Shown here: in pieces, positions 8,822 to 17,476 of the stretch
How positions within the stretch are numbered: position 1 is the stretch's first letter
How the letters are laid out: each line of letters starts with the position of its first letter
Source: Betaproteobacteria bacterium
GTDB taxonomy: Bacteria > Pseudomonadota > Gammaproteobacteria > Burkholderiales > Usitatibacteraceae
Assembly: GCA_016708825.1 (NCBI GenBank)
Contig: JADJEZ010000003.1
Span: 293,944-357,943 of the forward strand
DNA: 64,000 nucleotides
Reading direction: 5' to 3'
The notes under the pieces: model-generated
Databases searched by the model: none
Told to the model about the DNA's origin: nothing
The model's input: the letters and a program-made list of their open reading frames with translations, nothing else
Program-made: the position numbers and the translations under genes

Positions 8822-10312
8822 GGCGTCTTCCTCGTGCGCGGCTTCGCGCGCGGCAGGGTGACCATGATGGTCGTGCCGCCGCCGCCGCCGCCGTCTATCT
8901 CGAGCCAGCCGCCGAGGTTCCGCACGCGCTCGTACATGCCGAAGACGCCGAAGGAGCCGGTCTTGTCGAGATTCTTGGGGTCCACGCCGCGGCCGTCGTC
9001 GCGCACTTCGAGGCTCACCTGCGTCGAGGTCGCGAAGAGGTTCAGCTCCACGGCGGTCGCGCCCGCGTGCTTCACGACGTTCGTGAGGGCCTCCTGGCAG
9101 ATGCGGAAGAGCGCCGTGGCGCTGTCGAGATCGAGCTGCAGCCTCGTCGTTGGCCACGACGCGGCAGGCGATGCCGTGGCGCGCCTCGAAGTCGCGCGCC
9201 TGCCAGGCGAGCGCCGGGTAGAGCCCGTGGTCAAGGGCGGCGGGGCGCAGCGCGCGCGCGATCGACTGCGAGGAAGCCATGGCGCGCCCCACCAGGGACT
9301 CCAGGCTCGCGAGGCGCTCGGCAGCCTGGTCGTCGCCCGGCAGGCGCCGCGCGAGCGAGGCGAGGTCCGCCTTCATCGCCGTGAGGCTGCCGCCGATTTC
9401 ATCGTGGATCTCGCGGGCGACCTCCGCCCGCTCGCCTTCCTTGGCGCGCTCGAGGTGCGCCGAGAGGCTGCGCAGCTGCCGCTCCGACTCGCGCAGGCTC
9501 TCCTCGGCGTCCTTGATCGGTGTGACGTCGACGATGAGGCCGTCCCAGAGGAGGCCGCGGTCCGTGCGGCGCGGGCTGGCACTCGCCTGTACCCAGCGCT
9601 GCGCGCCCGCCTCGGTGCGGATGCGCAGCTCGTCGCGCCACGTGGCCCCGGTGCGCGCCGCGGAGGCGAGCCCGGAGCGCAGGCGTTCGCGGTCCTCGTC
9701 GGAGAGCCTCTCGAGGAATGCCTCGGGATCGGCCGCGGCCCGTTCGGGCGCGATGCCGAAGAGGCGCAGGGCGCCGTTGCTCATGAACGGAAAGGAGGCG
9801 ACCGCACCCTCGGGCGTCGTGCGCAGGCGGAAGAGCACGCCGGGGAGGTTCGCGGCGGCGGCGGTGAGCGAGGCCTCGGCGTCGCGGCGTTCGCGGCGCT
9901 GCACGGCGGCGGACACGCCGCGGCGAAGCGCCGGCACCAGGCGCGCGGGCCGGTCCTTCGGGATGTAGTCCTCGGCCCCGGCGCGCATCGCCTCGACCGC
10001 CCTTTCCTCGCCGATGGCGCCGGACATGAGGATGAAAGGGATGTCCCGCCCGGAGTGGCGCAGCGTCTGGATGGCCCCCAGCGCACTGAAGAGCGGTAGG
10101 TTGTAGTCGGAGATCACGGCGTCCCAGTCCTCGGACTCGAGCGCCTCGCGCATCGCCTCGGCGGTCTCGACGCGCTTCGCCTGGGGACGCAGGCCGTGGC
10201 GGCGCAGGTGCAGCAGCAGCAGGTCGTAGTCGGTGGCGTCGTCCTCGACCACGAGAATGCGCAGCCGCGCATCGGCGGCTTCGGCGGGAGAGGGTTCGCG
10301 CGCGGTGTCCAT
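8818..10312 (-). CDS. Hybrid histidine kinase: receiver-PAS-HisKA_3-HATPase, one frameshift
   Basis: The N-terminal receiver (about 15-135; Asp in VISDYNLP, Lys in YIPKDRP) is followed by a PAS-like domain (about 150-270), the HisKA_3 dimerisation helix with phospho-accepting His in REIHDEIGGSL, and a NarX/DegS-type ATPase domain (NVVKHAG, VRDDGRGVD, GVFGMYERV). The frame changes near 9145, where one base restores QLDLDSATALFRICQEAL. There is no membrane segment, so it is cytoplasmic and probably takes input through the receiver. The ATP-lid end contains six consecutive Gly codons where families usually have a short S/P/G loop. It is coupled to the NarL-type regulator immediately downstream. 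Confidence 0.9.
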
Positions 10313-10647
10313 GTCGAAGGGTGCGTGCAGATCGTGGGGTCGTCGCGGCCCCGGCGATCGCGGATTCTGGGGCGGTTACGGCCCTCTGATTCCGCGATGG
10401 CCGGCCGGCGGGGCCGGCGATACTCGAGGGCCAGATCCGGTTCGTCAGGTGCCATGGCCAAGTGGTCGCCCCAGTCTAGCATTCCCGCCCCCGGGCGCGC
10501 GGCTGCGCCGCCGCCCGCGAGCGAGCCCGTGCCCCGGAAGGTGGCGCTGCGCGAACGCTGGCGACGCGAGGCGGGCCGCCTCTCGGCGAGCGCGAGCTCC
10601 GTGCCGGTGGAACCGATTCGCTCGCGCTGAGGGCGCGCCCGGCGCGC
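10313..10647. other. 335-base intergenic stretch with a weak small ORF
   Basis: This lies between two minus-strand signalling genes and should hold the promoter of the histidine kinase. It contains GC-rich dyads around 10400-10420 (GGCCGGCCGGCGGGGCC) and an unlabelled plus-strand frame, 10454-10630, that would encode a 58-residue basic peptide ending PVEPIRSR. That frame has no Shine-Dalgarno sequence and opposes its neighbours, so I doubt it is a gene. No clear sigma-70 hexamers are visible. Confidence 0.4.
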
Positions 10648-12339
10648 TCAGCTCGCGCGTCTTGCGGCCTGGACGGGAAGCGGTTCGAAGCTCGCGGGGA
10701 GCAGCGGCGCGGTCTCGATGCGCCGCGGCGGGTAGGCGGGCCCCTGGGCCCGATCGATGCCGAGGGAAGCCAGGCGCTCGCAGTCCTCCTCGGTCTCCGC
10801 GCCGACGGCGACCACCGCGACCCCCATGGCGCGCGCGAGCGCGATCGCCCCGCGCAGCGCCCCGTCGCCCGCCTCTCCGGCGCGTGCCTCGCGCACGAGC
10901 GCCGGCGCGAGCTTGAGCGTGTCCACCGCGAGGCTCTGCAGCGGCGCGAGGGGGCCGTAGTTGGTGCCGAACTCGTCCAGGGCGAGCCGCATGCCGGCGG
11001 CGCGGTAGCGGCGCGCCGCCGCGAGGACGCGCCCGGTGTCGCCGAGCACCCAGCGTTCGGGGATCTCGATTTCCAGCGTGTCGGACGGCAGGCCGGCGCG
11101 CGCCAGGCGCGCGGCGAGGAGATCGGGCGCCGTCGGGTCGAGGAACAGGTCCTGGGAGAGGTTCAGCGAGACGCGGCCGTCGGCGAGCCCGCCGCCGCGC
11201 AGGCGTTCGGCCAGGCGCAGGGATTCCTCGAGCAGCCACGCCGATACCGTCTCGACGCCGGGGCGCGACGGCGAGATCGGCGCGTCCAGGTCGGGGATCA
11301 CGTGGACCAGCCCGTCCTGGCGCCGGCGCACCGTGGCCTCCACGCCCCAGGTCCGGCGGCTCGCGATGGCGACGATCGGGTGGCCGAGGACGAAGAGCCC
11401 CGAGACCGGGACTATGGCGCCGCCCTCGGCGCCGGCATCGTTCGCGGCGACCTCCGGCGCGAAGGCGGCGCGGTTGATGCCCGCGGTGCGCGCCCGTTCG
11501 AGCCCGGAGGCGGCGCCGGAAAAGAGTTGCGCGGCGCTTCGGCCGTGCACCGGGAAGACCGCGAGCCCGGCGCTCGCCGTCACGTAGAACGCATTGCCGT
11601 CGCGCAGGAACGGTTCGTCCAGGGAGCGCAGGGCGCGCTCGGCGCGCCGCAGGCCCGCGATCGGGTCACCCACGCGGTCGAGGAGGCAAAGGAACTCGTC
11701 CTCGTCGCCGCGCGCGAGGTGGTCGCAGGCCGCGAGTTCGTGCCGCAGCCTTCCGGTGACGTCGGCGAGCAGCCGGTCTCCCATGGTGGCGCCGAAGGCG
11801 CGGTTGATGCGGTGGAAGCGGTCGAGGTCGATGCGCAGGAGCGCGAACGCCGGCTCCGCCGCGTCGTGGGCGGCGATGGCCGCGTCGACCTGCGCGAGCA
11901 GCCACGAGGCGCCGGCGAGCCCGGTCACCGGATCCAGGCGGACGGGTTCGGCCGCGGCCGACCCCGGAGCGCCGAGTTCCCGGCGCACCACGGGCACGAG
12001 GCGGCCCGGGTCGTTCTTCTGGACGAAATCGCGCACGCCGGCGCGCAGCGCCTCCAGCCCCTGGTCGCGGTCGTAGTGGCCGGAATAGACGATGAAGGGA
12101 ATCGACTTGCCGCTCGCCTTGAGGACCTCGAGCGCGCCCAGCGAATCGAAGCGCGGCATGGCGTGGTCGGAGATGACGAGGTCCCATTCGCCGCCGTCGA
12201 GGGCCTGGCGCATCGTCTCGGGCGAGTCGACGCGGCGCATGGACATCCCGGGCAAGGCGCGCCGCAGCCGCGAGGCGGCAAGCAGCGTGTCGTCCTCGGA
12301 GTCGTCGACGATGAGAATGCGCGGTCCCTGGGGAGCCAT
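10648..12339 (-). CDS. Receiver-GGDEF-EAL protein with degenerate catalytic motifs
   Basis: A 563-residue protein: receiver (1-130, Asp in VISDHAMP), GGDEF-like (150-300) and EAL-like (310-550). The receiver resembles that of the kinase at 8818-10312 (VISD..P, LGA..L..SG..IPFI), pointing to duplication. The GGDEF signature reads DEDEF; the EAL signature reads VEATVR instead of EALLR; DDFG reads DEFG; and the LKID catalytic block reads LKLA. Both activities should be lost or very weak, so it more likely senses c-di-GMP or acts by protein contacts. EAL scaffolding such as SLNLSQDLF and LEIEIPERW is kept, and the frame is intact, so the degeneracy is not an indel artefact. Confidence 0.88.
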   Translation of the reverse strand: MAPQGPRILIVDDSEDDTLLAASRLRRALPGMSMRRVDSPETMRQALDGGEWDLVISDHAMPRFDSLGALEVLKASGKSIPFIVYSGHYDRDQGLEALRAGVRDFVQKNDPGRLVPVVRRELGAPGSAAAEPVRLDPVTGLAGASWLLAQVDAAIAAHDAAEPAFALLRIDLDRFHRINRAFGATMGDRLLADVTGRLRHELAACDHLARGDEDEFLCLLDRVGDPIAGLRRAERALRSLDEPFLRDGNAFYVTASAGLAVFPVHGRSAAQLFSGAASGLERARTAGINRAAFAPEVAANDAGAEGGAIVPVSGLFVLGHPIVAIASRRTWGVEATVRRRQDGLVHVIPDLDAPISPSRPGVETVSAWLLEESLRLAERLRGGGLADGRVSLNLSQDLFLDPTAPDLLAARLARAGLPSDTLEIEIPERWVLGDTGRVLAAARRYRAAGMRLALDEFGTNYGPLAPLQSLAVDTLKLAPALVREARAGEAGDGALRGAIALARAMGVAVVAVGAETEEDCERLASLGIDRAQGPAYPPRRIETAPLLPASFEPLPVQAARRAS

Positions 12340-12408
12340 GGGTCGTGTCTTGGGCGGGTTAGGACCGGTTATCGGCAGCTTGCGTCTGTAACAGACGGTG
12401 CCCCGCGG

Positions 12409-13164
12409 CTAGCGTCCGAGCGTGGCGAGCATCGTCCCGATCGCGTTGGCGATGGCGGCGACCCAGGCCGGTACGGTGAGGGCGAGCAGCGCCAGGCCGG
12501 CGAAGAGCGTGGCGGGAAATCCCACGGCGAAGACGTTCAGCTGCGGGCTCACCCGCGCCACCAGGCCGAAGGCGATGTTCACCAGGAGCAGCCCCGCGAG
12601 GGCGGGCAGCGCGATGGAAAGGCCGGTGCGGAACACCACTTCGCCCGCCTGGGCGAGGCGGACCGGGTCCAGGCGGGAGACGAGGGCGCCCGGGGGCAGC
12701 TCGCGCAGGCTCACGGCCACGGCCTGGATGAGCACCAGGTGACCGTCCATGCCCACGAACAGCAGCAGCGCCGTGATCGAGAAGAACGCGCCGACGGCGG
12801 GCGTCTGCCCGCCCCCGGCCGGGTCGAAGAGCGTCCCGAACCCGAGCCCCATCTGCAGCCCGACCAGTTCGCCCGCGAGGTTGGCGCCGGCGAAGACGAG
12901 CTGCATGGTGAAGCCCATGGCGAGCCCGATCGCCACCTGCTCGGCGGCCGCGAGGATCATCAGGGAGCCCTGGGGCGGCGCGGGGGCGCCGCCGCCGGCG
13001 GCCACCGCCGCCGAAATGACGAGGGCGGCGGCCAGGCGCATGCGCACCGGGAAGGCGCGGTGCGAGAGCACCGGCGCGCTCGAGAAAAGCGCGGCCACGC
13101 GGCAGAAGGGCAGCCACCACGCCGCGAGCAGCGCGGCGAGCTCGGTGCTGGTGAAGCCGACCAC
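12409..13164 (-). CDS. fliR: Flagellar export gate protein FliR
   Basis: A 251-residue integral membrane protein with about six hydrophobic segments and the FliR signatures LAGELVGLQMGLGFGTLFDP and PALAGLLLVNIAFGLVARVSP. FliR forms the flagellar type III export gate with FliP and FliQ at the centre of the MS ring. It starts at GTG, three bases after the fliQ stop, and is the last gene of the fliF-to-fliR transcript. No flhB or flhA follows, so those must lie elsewhere. Confidence 0.95.
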   Translation of the reverse strand: MVGFTSTELAALLAAWWLPFCRVAALFSSAPVLSHRAFPVRMRLAAALVISAAVAAGGGAPAPPQGSLMILAAAEQVAIGLAMGFTMQLVFAGANLAGELVGLQMGLGFGTLFDPAGGGQTPAVGAFFSITALLLFVGMDGHLVLIQAVAVSLRELPPGALVSRLDPVRLAQAGEVVFRTGLSIALPALAGLLLVNIAFGLVARVSPQLNVFAVGFPATLFAGLALLALTVPAWVAAIANAIGTMLATLGR

Positions 13165-13167
13165 GGC

Positions 13168-13437
13168 CTAGCCCACGAGCTGCGGCAGCTCGGTGAGCAG
13201 GCGCCGCGTGAAGTCGACCAGGGTCGAGAGCATCCACGGCCCCGCGACCGCGAGGGTCGCGAAGAGCGCCACGAGCTTCGGGATGAAGGAGAGCGTCATC
13301 TCGTTCACCTGGGTGGCCGCCTGCAGGATGCCGACGACGAGGCCGGTGACGAGGGCGGCGCCGAGCATGGGGGCGGCGACCAGGAGCCCCACCTCGAGGG
13401 ACTGGCGCACGATCGTGAGGACGGTCTCCGGCGTCAC
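13168..13437 (-). CDS. fliQ: Flagellar export gate protein FliQ
   Basis: An 89-residue protein, the family's usual length, with two transmembrane helices and the typical opening TPETVLTIVRQ, then GLVVGILQAATQVNEMTLSF and FIPKLVAL. It is a component of the FliPQR export gate. The GTG start at 13437 overlaps the fliP TGA (GTGA), implying translational coupling. Confidence 0.96.
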   Translation of the reverse strand: MTPETVLTIVRQSLEVGLLVAAPMLGAALVTGLVVGILQAATQVNEMTLSFIPKLVALFATLAVAGPWMLSTLVDFTRRLLTELPQLVG

Positions 13438-14214
13438 GAGGGCCCCCCGAAGCTCGCCACCAGCGACCCGGTGAGCAGCAGCCACCCGTCGGCGAGCACG
13501 AAGAGGATCAGCTTGAAGGGCAGCGACACCAGCATCGGCGAGAGCATCATCATGCCCATCGACATGAGCACGCTCGCCACCACGAGGTCGATGATGAGGA
13601 AGGGAATGAAGATCAGGAAGCCGATCTGGAACGCGGTCTTCAGCTCGCTGGTGACGAACGCGGGCACGACGACGCGAAGCGGGAGGTCCGCGGGCTTCAC
13701 CGCGGGCTTCGCCTCGGGCTTCGCCTCGGGCTTCGCCTCGGACTTCGCCGACGCCTCGCCGGCCGCTTCGCCCGCGGCCTCGCCCTGGGCCAGGCGCGCG
13801 AAGAGCGCGAGGTCGCCCTCCCGGGTCTGGCGCAGCATGAAGGCCTTGAGGCTGGTAGGCCTCGCGATAGATCCGCTCGAGCGTCAGGCCATCACGCCCA
13901 GGGTGAGGAAGAGCGCGAGCCCGATGATCCACCGGGTTCGGGGAGAAGCCTGGGTGCCGAGCGCTGGCGCAGCGGCGGAGCACGATCACGATCCGCGTGA
14001 AGCCGGTCATCAGCAGCACGACCGAGGGCAGGAAGGTGAGCGAGGTGAGGACGACGAGGGTCTGGATCGGCACCGACCACGACTGCCCGCCGCCCGGAAG
14101 CGGCGTGGACTGCGCGAGCGAGAGGTCCGCGGCCTGGGCGGGGAAGGCGAGGAGTGCCAGCGCGGTGAGGAGGATGAGCGCCGTGGCGCCGGCGACAGGC
14201 GCGCGTGGCCTCAC
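13434..14214 (-). CDS. fliP: Flagellar export gate protein FliP, damaged and with an EAKP-rich insert
   Basis: Cleavable signal peptide (ALILLTALALLAFPAQA), then the FliP segments LPSVVLLMTGFTRIVIVL, LERIYREAYQP, AFMLRQTREGDLALF and PAFVTSELKTAFQIGFLIF. Between 13840 and 13990 the frame shifts several times: LRQ, LGTQ, IIGLALFLTLGVM and LERIY are each readable only in different frames, and some 20 residues expected between EAYQP and LKAF are missing. After LALFARLAQG there is an unusual insert rich in Glu-Ala-Lys-Pro before LPLRVVVPAF. The start is GTG 14214, overlapping the fliO stop as GTGA. FliP is essential for export, so I suspect sequence error rather than decay in an otherwise complete operon. 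Confidence 0.85.
13692..13751 (-). repeat. 12-base tandem repeats inside fliP
   Basis: Five 12-base units close to GGGCTTCGCCTC encode the EAKP insert in the FliP extracytoplasmic loop (SEAKPEAKPEAKPAVKP). The period is a multiple of three, so unit gain or loss would keep the frame. Confidence 0.85.
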
Positions 14215-14540
14215 GGCGTGCTCCGGCCCCGGGTGGCGCGCGCGAGCCATTCGGCGAACGGCGGCGCGGCCGGCGGCGGCGCGATTTCGCCCGGCGGCAG
14301 GTCGGCGAGGGCGCGCACCGAGCCGGGCGCGACACCCAGCACGAGCCAGCGCCCGCCGACTTCCACGACCACGACCCGCTCCCGGGCGCCGAGCGCGAGG
14401 GAGGCGACGGGCTTCAGGGGCGCATTGGCGACGGGACGCGCGAGGCCGGCGCGGCGCGCCGCCCAGGCGGCGAGCGCCACCAGGCCGAGCACCGCGGCGA
14501 GCGCGAGGGCGCCCTGCAGCCAGAGTCCCGCGCCGATCAC
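14211..14540 (-). CDS. fliO: Flagellar biosynthesis protein FliO
   Basis: A 109-residue protein with one N-terminal membrane helix (LALAAVLGLVALAAWAAR) and a small cytoplasmic domain with the FliO pattern SLALGARERVVVVEVGGRWLVLGV. FliO helps FliP assemble. Start GTG 14540 overlaps the fliN TGA (GTGA), and its own TGA overlaps the fliP GTG. Family assignment rests on position and this pattern, since FliO is poorly conserved. Confidence 0.9.
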   Translation of the reverse strand: MIGAGLWLQGALALAAVLGLVALAAWAARRAGLARPVANAPLKPVASLALGARERVVVVEVGGRWLVLGVAPGSVRALADLPPGEIAPPPAAPPFAEWLARATRGRSTP

Positions 14541-14862
14541 TTGTTCAGCTTCCGGATGCGCTCGGAGGGCGTGATGATGTCGGTGAGCCGGATGCCGAAC
14601 TTGTCGTTCACGACCACCACCTCGCCCTGGGCGATGAGGCAGCCGTTCACCAGCACATCCATGGGTTCGCCGGCCTGCCTTCGAGCTCGACCACGGAACC
14701 CTGCGCGAGCTGCAGGATGTGCTTGATGGGGATCTTGGTGCCCGAGCTCCACGGTGAGCGTCACCGGGATGTCGAGGATCAGGTCGATGTCGTGGGCCGC
14801 GGCCGCGGCGGGGCCATCGCCCGCGAGGGGCTCGAACTGCGCGGGCACGGGCTGCGCTCGCC
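14537..14862 (-). CDS. fliN: Flagellar switch protein FliN, 5' end missing, internal compensated frameshifts
   Basis: The C-ring component FliN is recognised by DIDLILDIPVTLTVELG and, after a break, by GEPMDVLVNGCLIAQGEVVVV and FGIRLTDIITPSERIRKL. Between about 14685 and 14745 the frame is displaced: the expected TKIPIKHILQLAQGSVVELE is present in another frame and the original frame then returns. The usual N-terminal 30-40 residues and start codon are absent because the sequence runs straight from FliM into FliN (see fliM). The end overlaps the fliO GTG. Probably intact in the real genome. Confidence 0.85.
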
Positions 14863-15734
14863 TCGACGCTCTTCGGCAGGTCGAAGGAGATCACGTCGCC
14901 GGCGCGCATCGCGAGCAGGCTGCGCACCTGCATCGGCACCTCGGCGAGCGTTGCCACGAGCTCGACCTCGGCCGATTGCACCTGGCGCGAGAGCATGCGC
15001 GACCAGCGCCGGTCGGGTTCCTGCTGGTCGCCGGCGATCGCGTTGCAGAGCTTGTCGCGGATGGGCTCGACGGAGGCGTAGGGAAGGCAGACGTGCATCT
15101 CGCCGCCGCCGGAGCCGAATTCCACCGAGAACGTGGTGACGAGCACCACCTCGTTCGGGGTGGCGATGTTGGCGAACTGGGTGTGGAGCTCGCTTCTCAC
15201 GTAGTCGAAGGCGATGGCGTGCACCGGCGCCCAGCTCTTGCGGTACTCGTCCAGGATCACGGCGAGCAGGCGCTGGATGATGCGGTTTTCCGTGGCCGTG
15301 AACTCGCGCCCCTCGACCCGCGTGTGGAAGCGGCTGTTGCCGCCGAAGAGGTTGTCGACGACGGTGAAGACGAGGGAGGGCTCGAGGACGAAGAGCCCCG
15401 CGCCGCGCAGCGGCTTCAGGCCCACGAGGTTCAGGTTCGTGGGCACCACGAGGTTTCTCGCGAACTCCGAGTACTTGACGGCGCGCACCGGGCCCACGCT
15501 CACCTCGGGGCTCTTGCGCATGAAGTTGAAGATCCCGGCGCGCACGAGGCGGGCGAAGCGGTCGTTCACCACCTCGAGGGTGGGCATGCGCCCGCGGACG
15601 ATGCGCTCCTGGGTGGCGAGGTTGTAGGGGCGCACGCCGTCGGCGGGAGCCTCGGCGGGTGCCTCCTCCTCGTCGCCGTTCACGCCCTTCAGCAGCGCGT
15701 CGACCTCGTCCTGGGAGAGAAATTCGTCGGCCAT
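14863..15734 (-). CDS. fliM: Flagellar switch protein FliM, C-terminus missing
   Basis: Starts MADEFLSQDEVDALLKGV, the CheY-P-binding N-terminus and hallmark of FliM. The middle domain (RMPTLEVVNDRFARL, VGLKPLRGAGLFVLEP, VDNLFGG) and the FliN-like domain up to GDVISFDLPKSVEA are intact. The last 40-50 residues, normally a GRYGxxNGxxA-type strand, are missing; the frame passes directly into FliN sequence. FliM binds CheY-P and controls rotation direction, so truncation would be expected to impair switching. I read the junction as a collapsed or deleted stretch, possibly an assembly error. The gene starts five bases downstream of the fliL stop. Confidence 0.9.
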
Positions 15735-15739
15735 GGCGC

Positions 15740-16279
15740 CTACTGGATGATGAACCCGGCGTAGTGGACGGCCTCGATGCCGGCGAGCGGCGGCGTGGCG
15801 GGCAGGGGCTGGCGGATCTTCGCGAGGACCTCGGTGGCGAGCGCGGCCTTGCCGTCGGGCGTGGCGAGTTCCTCGGCGTTCTTGGCCGCGAGCAGCAGCA
15901 GCACCTGGCTGCGGATCACGGGCATCAGCTGCTTCACGGCGTCGGATGCCGGCGCGTCGGCGACTTCCAGCACGAGGCCGACCTGCAGGAAGTGCTCGCG
16001 TCCGGGGCCCTGCAGGTTGACGGTGAAAGTGTCCAGGGGCAGGAAGACGCCCGGCTTGCGCTCCTTCGCCTTGGCCTGCTTGCCGTCGGCTTTCGCACCG
16101 GTCTTCGCGGCACCCTTGGCGGGCTCGGCTTCGTCGCCCTGGGCGCGCGAGAGGTACCACGCCGCGCCGCCACCGGCGGCGGCCAGGGCCGCGACGACAC
16201 AGGCGATGGCGATGAGGAGGCCTTTTTTCGAGCCCTTTTTCGCAGGGGGGGAATCGGCGGGGGGGCTGGCGGCGGACAT
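15740..16279 (-). CDS. fliL: Flagellar basal-body protein FliL
   Basis: A 179-residue single-pass membrane protein: short cytoplasmic tail rich in Lys/Ser, a membrane helix (LLIAIACVVAALAAAGGGAA), an Ala/Lys-rich linker, and a periplasmic FliL domain with VFLPLDTFTVNLQ, FLQVGLVLEV and RSQVLLLLAAK. FliL surrounds the stator and tunes motor torque. Start ATG at 16279 is chosen because the upstream in-frame region has no membrane-protein character. A 117-base gap separates it from fliK, the only sizeable gap in the operon, and I see no sigma-54 or sigma-28 promoter in it. Confidence 0.93.
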   Translation of the reverse strand: MSAASPPADSPPAKKGSKKGLLIAIACVVAALAAAGGGAAWYLSRAQGDEAEPAKGAAKTGAKADGKQAKAKERKPGVFLPLDTFTVNLQGPGREHFLQVGLVLEVADAPASDAVKQLMPVIRSQVLLLLAAKNAEELATPDGKAALATEVLAKIRQPLPATPPLAGIEAVHYAGFIIQ

Positions 16280-16396
16280 GTCGCGTGCGGCTCCGGGAGT
16301 GGGTGTCGGAACCCATTCTCGCGGCGCGCCCCGCCGCGGCATGCGCTGAATACGGTGGCGATTCCGGGCCTATTCCCCGCGTGCGCGGGCGCCCCT

Positions 16397-17458
16397 TCAG
16401 GCGAAGTCGTCGACGAGGCCGAGTGCGTGCCGGTAAGCCCGCGCGGCGGGTACGTCGTCGAGGGCGCGCTGCGCGACGGCGGCCACGCCTGCGCGGTCTT
16501 CGCGCGAAGCGTGCGCGTCGCGCCCCGGTCGACGTTCCGAGGACACGCTCGCGCCGGCGAGCGCGAGTCCGCCCTCGGCGAGGCGTTCGGCGAGCCGTGG
16601 CAGGCTGTCTTCGAGGGCCTGGCGCGCTTCGGGCGAGGCAGCCACGAAGAGGATCGTCGCCTCGCCGTCGCGGATGGAGATGTGCGCCTCGACCGGTCCG
16701 AGGTCGGGGGGAGTCACCGCGATTTCGGCCCGCTCCACGCCCTGCGCCGCGAGCCAGGCCACGCGCGTGGCGGCGGCATCGGCGAAGGCGGGGCTCGCGA
16801 CCGGGGTGGCGATGGCGATGCGCGCGGGCGCGGCCCTGGCCGCCTCGACGAGACCCGGGCCGATCTCCGCGGCGGCGACAGCAGGCGCCTCGAGGCGCGC
16901 CGCTTCCATGCCCGTTTCCGGGATCGGCTCCGCACGGACGGCGGTTTCGGGTACCGGACGCTGCATCGCCTCCTCGGCGCGCAGGCGCATCTCGGCCCTT
17001 GCGGGGCGGGTGGCGCGTTCGGTTCCCGGGCGAATCCGGCGAGGCGGCTCCTCGTCGCCGGAGCCCAGGCGCGAGGACACGCGGGCGAGGGAATCGTCGT
17101 GGGCTTCGCCCGCGCCCGCGGTCGCATCGGCCGCGGGCAGGGGCGCGAAGCGCAGCGCCGCGGCGAGCGCATTCGCATCCGGCGCGGCGGCGGTCGCGAG
17201 GGGGAATTCCCACGCCACCAGGGTCGCGGCGGCGGGATCGGTTTCGGGTGCAAGGCTTGCGGGATCGACGGGAATCGCGGCGGCCGTTTCCCCGGTGGCC
17301 TCGAGGGCCCTGGCCCAGGAGTGCCTGGAGGAAATCGCCGCCGCCGGGCTCGGGAGCGCCGGGCGCGGGGCCCGAGCGCGCGCGGCGGACGCGGGAGCAA
17401 CGGTGCGTGCGGCGGTCGCGGGCGCTGCGGCGCGTGCGGCGGGGACGACGTCGTTCAT
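16397..17458 (-). CDS. fliK: Flagellar hook-length control protein FliK
   Basis: A 353-residue protein with a long low-complexity Ala/Pro/Arg N-terminal part, typical of the FliK molecular ruler, and a C-terminal Flg_hook domain: VERAEIAVTPPDLGPVEAHI, then DGEATILFVAASPEARQALE and LPRLAERLAEGGLALAG. FliK is exported and measures hook length, then triggers the FlhB specificity switch. It lies between fliJ and fliL as in other bacteria. A second, more diverged FliK-like gene is at 24031-24768. Confidence 0.9.
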   Translation of the reverse strand: MNDVVPAARAAAPATAARTVAPASAARARAPRPALPSPAAAISSRHSWARALEATGETAAAIPVDPASLAPETDPAAATLVAWEFPLATAAAPDANALAAALRFAPLPAADATAGAGEAHDDSLARVSSRLGSGDEEPPRRIRPGTERATRPARAEMRLRAEEAMQRPVPETAVRAEPIPETGMEAARLEAPAVAAAEIGPGLVEAARAAPARIAIATPVASPAFADAAATRVAWLAAQGVERAEIAVTPPDLGPVEAHISIRDGEATILFVAASPEARQALEDSLPRLAERLAEGGLALAGASVSSERRPGRDAHASREDRAGVAAVAQRALDDVPAARAYRHALGLVDDFA

Positions 17459-17476
17459 GGCTCGGTGCTCCGGCGG

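Noticed and set aside
8189..10312. Apparent single 707-residue kinase-regulator fusion
   Set aside because: Caused by the kinase frameshift near 9145; the ATPase domain is in the other frame and the regulator has its own GTG overlapping the kinase stop.
16280..16396. Internal sigma-54 promoter before fliL
   Set aside because: No TGGC-N8-TGC element on the minus strand of this gap.
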